Positions 1 through 5,833 of a stretch of DNA of 6,597 nucleotides are shown in pieces. The position numbers were made by a program, and so were the translations under genes. This stretch comes from an uncultured Oscillospiraceae bacterium (GTDB lineage: Bacteria > Bacillota > Clostridia > Oscillospirales > Acutalibacteraceae), in the NCBI GenBank assembly GCA_900552115.1, contig URYP01000117.1:1-6597 (forward strand), written 5' to 3'. Position 1 is the stretch's first letter; each line of letters opens with the position of its first letter. The notes beneath the pieces were generated by a model. That model was given only the letters and a program-made list of their open reading frames with translations, was not told the DNA's origin and did not search any database.

Positions 1-228
1 GTCGGACGGAAAAACAGTGTGAGAAAAATCCTTATAATACACATACGGCACCTTGACATTTGTATGTGCTCTGATTTGCGCATAGAAAAAGAACATCCGG
101 TGAAGCTCAATATCGCGTGGGGCTACGCGGTGCAGACCACGCCGCTCCTGACGGCGGAGGAACTACTGAAAAAAGCCGACGCCGATATGTATAGGGCCAA
201 AATCGTGCAAAAGGCGGATCGACAATAA
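1..228 (+). CDS. C-terminal end of a GGDEF (diguanylate cyclase-like) protein, 5'-partial
   Basis: The frame is open from the first base to the TAA at 226-228, giving 75 residues; the gene starts outside the window. The last ~45 residues fit the end of a GGDEF domain: a beta strand and turn of the form VKLNIAWGYAV (the 'vtlSiGvA' position), then TAEELLKKADADMYRAK, the usual final helix (LL..AD..MY.AK). GGDEF domains make cyclic di-GMP from two GTP. The GGDEF motif itself should lie some 45-55 residues before this strand, so it would be outside the window, and activity cannot be judged. The first ~33 residues (rich in Ile, His and Cys) do not resemble the amphipathic helix expected there, and the DNA is more AT-rich than its surroundings, so a frameshift, rearrangement or decayed copy is possible. 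A GTG at 19 is an in-frame start candidate, but I see no convincing ribosome binding site and prefer a partial gene. Confidence 0.6.
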   Translation, partial: VGRKNSVRKILIIHIRHLDICMCSDLRIEKEHPVKLNIAWGYAVQTTPLLTAEELLKKADADMYRAKIVQKADRQ

Positions 229-237
229 GACCGCTAT

Positions 238-276
238 AAACCAGGCCCGCGGATCATCTATCCGCGGGCCTGGTTT
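238..276. terminator. Bidirectional intrinsic terminator between convergent genes
   Basis: A perfect inverted repeat has arms at 238-253 and 261-276, each beginning or ending around CCAGGCCCGCGGA / TCCGCGGGCCTGG. A further T-A pair at 254/260 leaves a 5-base loop. On the plus strand it is followed by TTTTCTT, a fair U-tract for the GGDEF gene ending 10 bases upstream. On the minus strand it lies about 20 bases after the permease stop and is followed by TTTATAG, a weaker U-tract. It very likely ends transcription from both sides. Confidence 0.9.
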
Positions 277-296
277 TCTTATGACGTATACGCATC

Positions 297-1895
297 TCAC
301 AGGCGGGCGAACAACGTCGCTCCCTTTGTGGTCAGATACCGGTACAGCCATGCGGCCAGTCCGGCGAATAGCACTGTCCAGATGAGCAGGTAAAGGGAAA
401 GCGGAAGGAACGACAGCGCAAACGCATACAGCAGAACCGGGACCATGACGAGGCCCATGCCGGAAAACATGGCGATCATGGTGCTGGCGCTCTGTTTAAT
501 GGCCGCGGTTTCACTGATCCAGTCAAATTTGGGAAAATGCAGGTTGATGAATACCCCCAATAAAGCGGTCAGCACGGTAAACGCCAGCGGCAGGGCTATG
601 ACCAGCAGCATCATGGGCAGGGAAGAGGGGAACAGGATGTTGCCGATGATTCCCGCAACCAGCAGCGGGGGAATCCCTACCACCATATGCGCCATGGCTT
701 TGGAGACCAGCACATCCCCCCCGCTGACCGGAAAGGATTGAAGAATCCAGATGCTCTTGCCCTCCAGTGAAATGGAGGGAGCGGACAGAATGTTGATGGA
801 AACGCAAAAGCAGATGGCGGCACAGAGAACCGGGGATACAAATGCGGTGAATTCCGCCGGCAGCTGCCGGACTATTTCGCGGATATCGCCCTGCATGAAA
901 ATCAGTGCGCCCGCCAGTAGGACCATCATAATGGAACCCATGGCGCCGTTTAACATATACATGGGATTGCTCCATACGTGACGCAGTTCTTTTTTGACAA
1001 GGGCGGCGCGTACACTGCTGGTTTTAAGTGCCTTGGCTTTGTACTTGCGTTTGCCTGCGCCCTTGCGGGTGGTGGCAATGCGTACAAAGCTGACGGACAG
1101 CAGATAATAGACCAGCGCAAAAGGAATCAGGGCGCACAGGGCAAAGAACAGCAGGCTGAGCGGGTTTTGCTCCGCAATGGCTATGCCCAGGTGATAGGCG
1201 GGAAAAACCGCCCGGCGGATAGCGTCCGCCACCGCTTCGCCCTGCTGCACCAGATAATCGATATAGGTCTGTATCTGGCTGTAACCCCAGAAATATAGCA
1301 CAAAAAACGCCATGGACAGCACAAGGACGATGATGTTTTTATGCCGCATTTTGGAGCTGATCCAGGCGATGACCCACCCGAACAGGCAGGAGAAAAACAG
1401 TGACAGGAAGGGCAGCAGGAATACCGTCAGCACGAATATCAGCACGCCCGCTATGGATACCGGCTGCAGCACGGCGTATACGATGCCGGCGGGCAGCAGT
1501 ACCAGCAGCTGAAAGGCGAAGGTGATCAGGTACAGAGCCACCATCCGACTGCCCAGGATGACGGTGGGGGGGATGGGCATGGCCAGCAGCATTTCGTTGT
1601 CCTTGGCCTCGAACAACTGACTTTGCGCGGCCATAACGCTGCCCACAAAGCTAAGCACGACGGCGATGATACCTGCCACCGAAAAATAGAGCCATGACAG
1701 CCCTGCCGGGGCCAGCCCCGTACACAGCGCGATAAACATCATCGAGAAGAGGCCGCCGAAAACGGCCACCAGGTAGACGGTGAGAATGCCGAACAGTATT
1801 TTCATGCCGAGACCCTGTTGCTTCTTTTTCCGGGATGACCGGAACATACCGGCATACATCGATTTTAGCCGGGTTTTCAGCAGCGCCTTAAACAT
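297..1895 (-). CDS. ABC exporter permease, 12-helix 'putative ABC-2 type' family
   Basis: A 532-residue integral membrane protein, the permease partner of the ATPase encoded just upstream. A basic cytoplasmic start (residues 1-31, with a KKK patch) is followed by about 12 hydrophobic segments, near 32-59, 66-90, 113-142, 148-178, 187-204, 245-273, 310-334, 347-370, 403-422, 427-451, 470-497 and 498-520. A basic loop at 276-302 divides it into halves. Each half has the same landmark: FEAKDNEMLLAMPIPP at 95-110 and LEGKSIWILQSFPVS at 377-391. This 'acidic/Lys ... LL..PI' segment is typical of a Firmicutes permease family (I think Pfam ABC_tran_2, PF16949). The substrate cannot be read from sequence; export of a peptide, lipid or drug is possible. 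The ATG at 1895 overlaps the ATPase stop by 8 bases and has a GGAGG six bases before it, so translation is probably coupled. Ends in TGA at 297-299, just before the shared terminator. Confidence 0.88.
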   Translation of the reverse strand: MFKALLKTRLKSMYAGMFRSSRKKKQQGLGMKILFGILTVYLVAVFGGLFSMMFIALCTGLAPAGLSWLYFSVAGIIAVVLSFVGSVMAAQSQLFEAKDNEMLLAMPIPPTVILGSRMVALYLITFAFQLLVLLPAGIVYAVLQPVSIAGVLIFVLTVFLLPFLSLFFSCLFGWVIAWISSKMRHKNIIVLVLSMAFFVLYFWGYSQIQTYIDYLVQQGEAVADAIRRAVFPAYHLGIAIAEQNPLSLLFFALCALIPFALVYYLLSVSFVRIATTRKGAGKRKYKAKALKTSSVRAALVKKELRHVWSNPMYMLNGAMGSIMMVLLAGALIFMQGDIREIVRQLPAEFTAFVSPVLCAAICFCVSINILSAPSISLEGKSIWILQSFPVSGGDVLVSKAMAHMVVGIPPLLVAGIIGNILFPSSLPMMLLVIALPLAFTVLTALLGVFINLHFPKFDWISETAAIKQSASTMIAMFSGMGLVMVPVLLYAFALSFLPLSLYLLIWTVLFAGLAAWLYRYLTTKGATLFARL

Positions 1896-2601
1896 GGTCG
1901 TCCTCCAATTCCAAAAACACGTTTTCCAGCGACGAATTGCCCTTGACCTCCTCAGTGGGGCCGGAAATGACCAGCTTACCCTTGCGGATTATGGCGATTT
2001 CGTCACAGAGCTTTTCAGCCACCTCCAGCACATGGGTTGAGAAGAAAATGGCCCCGCCGTTGTCGCACAGATGGTGCATCAGCTGCTTGAGCTGGTGGGA
2101 CGCTTTGGGATCCAGCCCCACAAACGGCTCGTCGAGAATCAGCAGCTGGGGATGGTGAATCAGGGCGGAAATGATGGCAAGCTTTTGCTTCATGCCGTGG
2201 GAATAAGCGCTTACCGGCTGGGCGAGATCGTCGGTCAGCTCCAGCATGTCGGCGTATTGGCGGATGGCCTGCTCCCGCTCCGCGCGGGGGATTTTGTAAA
2301 TATCGGCCACAAAATTCAAATACTGAATGCCGGATAAAAACTCGTACAGGTCGGGATTATCGGGAATATAGGCCATTTTCTGTTTACAGGCCAGCGGCTG
2401 TTCCCGGATGGACTGGCCGTCAATGAGGATTTCGCCGTGCTCAAAAGGCAAAATCCCGCAGCAGGCTTTGATCGTGGTGGTTTTCCCCGCGCCGTTGTGC
2501 CCGATAAAACCGACGATTTTACCCTTCGGAATATGCAGGCTCAGGTCGTCTACCGCTTTAAAGGACCCATAGGTTTTGGTCAGGTGATCGATTTTTAACA
2601 T
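1888..2601 (-). CDS. ABC transporter ATP-binding protein
   Basis: A 237-residue cytoplasmic ATPase that should power the permease encoded next to it. Motifs in order: Walker A GHNGAGKTT at 34-42 (Lys40 binds the ATP phosphates); a Q-loop region YIPDNPDLY at 78-86, where Asp81 stands where Gln is usual; the signature as YSHGMKQKL at 133-141 in place of LSGGQ; Walker B LLILDEP at 153-159 with catalytic Glu158; a D-loop GLD at 162-164; and the switch His190 in FFSTH. The SHGMK signature and the substituted Q-loop are, to my knowledge, seen in ABC-2 type exporter ATPases of Clostridia. The ATPase has a single domain, so a dimer is expected. The ATG at 2601 is supported by AAGGAGG seven bases upstream. 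It is the first gene of a two-gene operon with its own promoter. No GntR/YtrA-type regulator, often found beside such exporters, is encoded next to it. Confidence 0.93.
   Translation of the reverse strand: MLKIDHLTKTYGSFKAVDDLSLHIPKGKIVGFIGHNGAGKTTTIKACCGILPFEHGEILIDGQSIREQPLACKQKMAYIPDNPDLYEFLSGIQYLNFVADIYKIPRAEREQAIRQYADMLELTDDLAQPVSAYSHGMKQKLAIISALIHHPQLLILDEPFVGLDPKASHQLKQLMHHLCDNGGAIFFSTHVLEVAEKLCDEIAIIRKGKLVISGPTEEVKGNSSLENVFLELEDDHV
1901..1908 (-). promoter_or_regulatory. Ribosome binding site of the permease, inside the ATPase gene
   Basis: On the minus strand TTGGAGGA lies with its GGAGG six bases before the permease ATG. It sits within the last codons of the ATPase gene, and the ATG overlaps the ATPase stop (ATGTTTAA). 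This fixes the permease start and suggests coupled translation and matched subunit amounts. Confidence 0.8.
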
Positions 2602-2608
2602 GGTGCAG

Positions 2609-2615
2609 CCTCCTT
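2609..2615 (-). promoter_or_regulatory. Ribosome binding site of the ABC ATPase
   Basis: A full AAGGAGG on the minus strand, seven bases before the ATG at 2601. It settles the start of the ATPase and predicts strong translation. Confidence 0.85.
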
Positions 2616-2643
2616 ACCGACCCGTATTCTCCGGATCATCGTC

Positions 2644-2672
2644 AGTATACCATAAGGGCGGATGCCTGCAAA
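2644..2672 (-). promoter_or_regulatory. Extended -10 promoter of the ABC exporter operon
   Basis: On the minus strand TATACT (2649-2644, 5 of 6 to consensus) is preceded by TGG, giving an extended -10 (TGn). A weak -35, TTTGCA (2672-2667), lies 17 bases upstream, with a run of seven T just beyond it. The start of transcription would be near 2637, leaving a leader of about 35 bases that contains the ribosome binding site. It separates the exporter from copper control. Confidence 0.65.
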
Positions 2673-2684
2673 GGGAAAAAAACA

Positions 2685-2716
2685 CCAGGAACCGGCCGGA
2701 AACCGGCAAATTTGCC
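2685..2716. repeat. Tandem 11-base repeat and adjoining 12-base palindrome upstream of the ABC promoter
   Basis: CCAGGAACCGG (2685-2695) is followed directly by CCGGAAACCGG (2696-2706), identical at 9 of 11 positions. The second copy runs into the perfect palindrome GGCAAATTTGCC (2705-2716). The block sits 13 bases upstream of the -35 of the exporter promoter, where an activator or repressor could bind. No bound protein can be named; it may be chance GC-rich sequence. Confidence 0.4.
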
Positions 2717-2723
2717 CGTGTCG

Positions 2724-2768
2724 TTAAAATAAACCCGCAAACCGAAGGCGGTATCCTCGGCTTGCGGG
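2724..2768 (-). terminator. Intrinsic terminator of the copA-csoR operon
   Basis: Inverted repeat CCCGCAA (2734-2740) with TTGCGGG (2762-2768). After one A/C mismatch it continues with CCGA (2742-2745) and TCGG (2757-2760). On the minus strand the stem is followed by TTTATTTTAA (2733-2724). It begins about 25 bases after the csoR stop and should end the cop transcript before the ABC promoter. Confidence 0.85.
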
Positions 2769-2792
2769 CGCGTTTCGTTTCTTGACAAAAAA

Positions 2793-3056
2793 TTAACGAG
2801 ACAGCATGTCAATCAGGGCGGTCAGCTCCTCCATCTTAGGTCCGATGTCGCCGCCGTCGGCCGCTTCCCGCACGCAGTGCTCCATGTGGGCGCGGAGAAT
2901 TTCCCGGTTGGCGCGGCGGAGAACGGCGTCGGTCGCCATCAGCTGGTGGCAGATATCCACACAGTAGCGGTCCTCCTCGATCATTTTCAAAATGCCGTCA
3001 AGCTGGCCTCGTGCGGTTTTAATCAGGCGGGATACGCTGGTATGGTCGGCCTGCAT
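2793..3056 (-). CDS. csoR: CsoR-family copper-sensing transcriptional repressor
   Basis: An 87-residue all-helical protein of the CsoR/RcnR (DUF156) family. Members bind DNA as tetramers and release it when metal or another inducer binds. Seen here: RLIKTARGQLDGI (10-22), the conserved first helix; Cys32 in RYCVDI; and His57 and Cys61 in AHMEHCV. These match the Cys36-His61-Cys65 Cu(I) ligands of Mycobacterium tuberculosis CsoR. Tyr31 and Glu77 fall at the spacing of its second-shell Tyr35 and Glu81. This Cys-His-Cys set argues for copper rather than the nickel (RcnR), formaldehyde (FrmR) or persulfide (CstR) branches. Unusual extras are Cys36-His37 and His60 beside the ligands. The gene is the second of its operon, 13 bases after copA, so the repressor likely controls its own synthesis through the operator before copA. 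The ATG at 3056 has AAGGAGG eight bases upstream. Confidence 0.92.
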   Translation of the reverse strand: MQADHTSVSRLIKTARGQLDGILKMIEEDRYCVDICHQLMATDAVLRRANREILRAHMEHCVREAADGGDIGPKMEELTALIDMLSR

Positions 3057-3064
3057 AAACGATT

Positions 3065-3071
3065 CCTCCTT
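3065..3071 (-). promoter_or_regulatory. Ribosome binding site of csoR overlapping the copA stop
   Basis: AAGGAGG on the minus strand shares two bases with the TAA stop of copA (3072-3070) and lies eight bases before the csoR ATG. Ribosomes finishing copA would arrive exactly at this site, which points to co-transcription and probable coupling of the two genes. Confidence 0.8.
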
Positions 3072-5619
3072 ATTGCGCGATGGAAGCGACGGTATAACCG
3101 GCGTCTTCCACTGCCTTTTTCAGGGTTTCATCCGACACGGGCCGGGAGAGGGACACACGGGCGATACCTTTCTCCAGATCCACCTGGGCGACTGCCCCCT
3201 CAACGGCATTCAGGGCGTCTTCCACCCGCCGGCGGCAATGGTCGCAGGTCATCCCTTTGACCCGGAGAACTCGTTCGCCGGCGTCATCCGGTACAGACTT
3301 TGCCGGAGGAACCTTTACCGAAACGGGGGCGGGCAGGGATGCCGCGGCGTGGAACGGGCGGAACCGTTTAAGCCGCAGGGCGTTGGATACCACAAACAGG
3401 GAGCTTAGGCTCATGGCCGCCGCCGCAAACATGGGATTAAGCAGCCAGCCAAAGGCCGCAAAGAAAACGCCCGCCGCCAGCGGAATGCCCAGCGTGTTGT
3501 AAAAGAAAGCCCAGAACAGGTTTTGACGTATATTGCGGATCACGGCGCGGCTGAGCTGGATGGCGGTTACGCTGTCCGCCAAATCGCTTTTCATCAGCAC
3601 AATATCCGCCGCTTCCATAGCGATATCGGTGCCGGCGCCGATGGCCATGCCTACGTCGGCGCGGGTCAGGGCTGGGGCGTCGTTGATGCCGTCCCCGATC
3701 ATGGCGACCCGCTTGCCCTCCTCCTGAAGGGCGCGGACGGCCGCCTCCTTGTCGGCGGGGAGCACCTCGGCCACCGCACGAGTGATACCAAGCTGCTGGC
3801 GGATAGCCTCGGCGGTACGCTTGTTGTCGCCGGTCAGCATCACCACATCCATCCCCATCGCTTCTAGGGCGCGTATCGCGTCCCGGCTGGTTTCCTTAAT
3901 GGTATCGGCCACGCCGATCAAACCGGCGGGTTTGCCGTCAATCGCCACATACAGGGGCGTTTTTCCCTGCGAGGCCCATTCGTCCGCGAGCGCGTCCAGG
4001 GAAGCGGCGTCCAATCCCATCTCGTTCATCATTCGCCGGTTGCCCACGGCGACCGTGTGGCGGTCGACCCGCCCCCGGATGCCCTGCCCGGCGATGGCTT
4101 CGAAATCAGCGGCTTTTCCAAACGGCAGGGAGCGCTCTTTGGCACACTCCACAATGGCCGCCGCTAGCGGATGCTCGGATACCGATTCCAGGGAAGCGGT
4201 CACGGCAAGCAGCGCGTCGGCAGGGATATCCCCGGTAGCCTCTATATCGGTAACAGAGGGTTTACCGTTGGTGATGGTACCGGTTTTATCCAGTACCACC
4301 GTGTCAACATGATGGGCGGTTTCCAGCACTTCGGCGGACTTAACCAGGATCCCCAGCTCCGCGCCCCGGCCGGTGCCCACCATAATCGCGGTAGGAGTGG
4401 CCAGTCCCAGCGCACAGGGACAGGATACCACCAGCACGGCAATGGCGATGGACAGGGCGAAGGAGAAAGGCTGGCCTACTAGCATCCAGATAATGGCCGC
4501 CGCCAGGGCGATGCCGATCACGGCGGGGACAAATATGCCGCTTACCTTATCGGCCAGCTTGGCAATCGGCGCTTTGGAGCCGGCGGCGTCCTCCACCAGT
4601 CGGATGATCTGGGCCAGCACGGTGTCGCTGCCGGCTTTTTCCACCTGCATGCGGATTGCGCCGGTCTGGTTGACGGTAGCGCCCACCACCTGGTCGCCGG
4701 CCTCTTTTTCAACCGGCAGGCTTTCGCCGGTAATAGCCGATTCATCCACGGCGGTGCGGCCTTCCACCACCACGCCGTCCGCGGGGATGCCCTCTCCTGG
4801 TTTCACGATCAAAATGTCGCCCACCCGGATATCCTCGGCGGGAATTTCCACCTCCTGTCCGTCTCGCAGGGCCAGCGCGGTTTTGGGACGCAGGTCCATC
4901 AGCTTGCGGATGGCGTCCGACGTACGGCCTTTGGAACGTGCCTCCAAATATTTGCCCAGGGTAATCAGGGCCAGGATCATGCCGGCCGATTCGAAATACA
5001 GATCCATCGCTAGGGAATGGGCCGCGTCCATGTGACCGTGCCCCATCTGATATGCCATTTGAAAGATAGCATAAATACTGTACAAAAGCGCGGCGGCAGA
5101 GCCGATGGCGATCAAAGAATCCATGTTGGGGGAGCGTTTCCACAGCATGGCAAATCCGTTTTTAAAGTAGCGGAAGTTGACCATAACAATGGGCAGGGTG
5201 AGAAACAACTGGGTCAGGGCAAACACCAGCACGTTGGCATGCCCCGTAAGAAAAGAGGGAAGGGGCAGTCCCATCATATGCCCCATGGATACGTAAAAGA
5301 GCGGAATTAAACATACAAAAGAAACGATCAGCCGTTCCTTCATAATTTTGGCCTCGTCTGCGGCCTGGCTGGAACCGCCCGCGCCGCTGGGAGACGGGGC
5401 CGCCTGTTCTCCCACCGGTGAAGCGCCGTATCCGGCGGATTTTACCGCTTTGACTATTGTCTTGTTGTCGAGCGCCGCGTCGTCATACTCTACGGTCATG
5501 GCGTTTTGCAGCAGGTTCACCTGCACCTGCCGCACGCCCTCCAGCTTTTGCACGCTTTTTTCTACATGGGCGCTGCAGGCGCTGCAGGTCATACCGGTTA
5601 CATCAAAACGTTGTTTCAT
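3070..5619 (-). CDS. copA: Cu(I)-exporting P1B-1 type ATPase with N- and C-terminal heavy-metal domains
   Basis: An 849-residue inner-membrane pump that uses ATP to move Cu(I) (perhaps Ag(I)) out of the cytoplasm. Order: a metal-binding HMA domain with GMTCSAC (9-15); a Gly/Ala/Ser/Pro linker (~66-88); membrane helices near 96-117, 128-148, 165-187 and 203-222; the actuator domain with TGES (297-300); helices near 360-383 and 388-411 carrying the CPC metal site (400-402); phosphorylation motif DKTGT with Asp444; SEHP (481-484); TGD (596-598); GDGIND (642-647); and the last two helices with Tyr707-Asn708 and MSLSS (736-740). CPC plus YN plus MxxSS is the Cu(I)/Ag(I) class. After a Pro/Ala/Val linker a second HMA domain with GMTCDHC (789-795) forms the C-terminus, which is not the usual layout. 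A Met/His-rich stretch lies outside between helices 3 and 4 (187-201). The ATG at 5619 has AGGTGAT just upstream. First gene of the operon, followed by csoR. Confidence 0.96.
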   Translation of the reverse strand: MKQRFDVTGMTCSACSAHVEKSVQKLEGVRQVQVNLLQNAMTVEYDDAALDNKTIVKAVKSAGYGASPVGEQAAPSPSGAGGSSQAADEAKIMKERLIVSFVCLIPLFYVSMGHMMGLPLPSFLTGHANVLVFALTQLFLTLPIVMVNFRYFKNGFAMLWKRSPNMDSLIAIGSAAALLYSIYAIFQMAYQMGHGHMDAAHSLAMDLYFESAGMILALITLGKYLEARSKGRTSDAIRKLMDLRPKTALALRDGQEVEIPAEDIRVGDILIVKPGEGIPADGVVVEGRTAVDESAITGESLPVEKEAGDQVVGATVNQTGAIRMQVEKAGSDTVLAQIIRLVEDAAGSKAPIAKLADKVSGIFVPAVIGIALAAAIIWMLVGQPFSFALSIAIAVLVVSCPCALGLATPTAIMVGTGRGAELGILVKSAEVLETAHHVDTVVLDKTGTITNGKPSVTDIEATGDIPADALLAVTASLESVSEHPLAAAIVECAKERSLPFGKAADFEAIAGQGIRGRVDRHTVAVGNRRMMNEMGLDAASLDALADEWASQGKTPLYVAIDGKPAGLIGVADTIKETSRDAIRALEAMGMDVVMLTGDNKRTAEAIRQQLGITRAVAEVLPADKEAAVRALQEEGKRVAMIGDGINDAPALTRADVGMAIGAGTDIAMEAADIVLMKSDLADSVTAIQLSRAVIRNIRQNLFWAFFYNTLGIPLAAGVFFAAFGWLLNPMFAAAAMSLSSLFVVSNALRLKRFRPFHAAASLPAPVSVKVPPAKSVPDDAGERVLRVKGMTCDHCRRRVEDALNAVEGAVAQVDLEKGIARVSLSRPVSDETLKKAVEDAGYTVASIAQ

Positions 5620-5622
5620 AAC

Positions 5623-5629
5623 ATCACCT
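5623..5629 (-). promoter_or_regulatory. Ribosome binding site of copA
   Basis: AGGTGAT on the minus strand, matching the downstream half of the AGGAGGTGAT consensus, three bases before the ATG at 5619. It is weaker and closer than the AAGGAGG sites of csoR and the ABC ATPase, but it gives the only well-placed start before the HMA domain. Confidence 0.6.
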
Positions 5630-5648
5630 GATTCCTTTTTATGGCAGC

Positions 5649-5676
5649 TATATTCCCCACCCCGGGGGGGTATATA
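5649..5676 (-). promoter_or_regulatory. CsoR-like operator at the copA transcription start
   Basis: The plus strand shows ACCCC-GGG-GGGGT (5659-5671), two five-base arms around three bases. It is flanked on both sides by AT-rich sequence: TATATT at 5649-5654 and TATATA at 5671-5676. CsoR operators are known as GC-rich imperfect palindromes of this kind (runs of C then G bordered by TA). It lies directly after the -10 of the cop promoter and covers the expected start near 5673, so a bound repressor would block the polymerase. The csoR gene in the same operon supports the reading. Confidence 0.8.
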
Positions 5677-5679
5677 ACC

Positions 5680-5708
5680 AGTTTATAACGGCCTTTCCGG
5701 TTTGTCAA
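5680..5708 (-). promoter_or_regulatory. Sigma-A type promoter of the copA-csoR operon
   Basis: On the minus strand a perfect -35 TTGACA (5708-5703) is followed by overlapping -10 choices: TATAAA (5687-5682, 5 of 6, spacing 15) and TAAACT (5685-5680, 4 of 6, spacing 17). Either places the start at the edge of the operator. The non-ideal spacing of the better hexamer suggests a moderate basal level. Confidence 0.72.
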
Positions 5709-5723
5709 GAGGGAATGGGTTCC

Positions 5724-5753
5724 TTGACAGGACACCAGCAAAACTGGTAAAAT
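5724..5753 (+). promoter_or_regulatory. Sigma-A type promoter of the patatin-like gene
   Basis: Perfect -35 TTGACA (5724-5729), 18 bases, then TAAAAT (5748-5753, 5 of 6), preceded by TGG to give an extended -10. The start should be near 5760, leaving an untranslated leader of about 74 bases before the ATG at 5834, in which I see no clear structure beyond the ribosome binding site. It diverges from the cop promoter; the two -35 boxes are 15 bases apart. It does not overlap the CsoR-like operator. Confidence 0.78.
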
Positions 5754-5833
5754 GATTGAATATGGAAGAAACGTGGTGGAAATAGATAGAGTATGCCCGC
5801 CAAAGGCAACGGCGAAAGAAAAGGACGATTTTC

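Noticed and set aside
33..58. TATAAT (33-38) and TTGACA (53-58) as a promoter
   Set aside because: On the plus strand the -10-like hexamer precedes the -35-like one, and no matching partner at 16-18 bases was found for either.
523..975. A 150-codon minus-strand open frame within the permease gene
   Set aside because: It is an out-of-frame reading of the permease; the permease frame has membrane helices and a matching start site.
2676..2707. Possible second minus-strand terminator: small hairpin GCCGG-TTT-CCGGC followed later by seven T
   Set aside because: The stem has only five pairs and is 14 bases away from the T-run, and a good terminator already lies upstream at 2724-2768.
2600..2785. 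A 61-codon plus-strand open frame in the copA-csoR / ABC intergenic region
   Set aside because: It lacks a ribosome binding site and runs through the promoter and terminator of the flanking operons.
2877..3408. Plus-strand open frames opposite csoR and the end of copA
   Set aside because: No ribosome binding site or domain; csoR and copA on the other strand explain the region.
4373..5035. A 220-codon plus-strand open frame opposite copA, and several similar ones (for example 3749-4312)
   Set aside because: These are antisense shadows of copA, whose full set of P-type ATPase motifs fixes the coding strand; the shadow proteins are Ser/Ala/Arg-rich and low in complexity.
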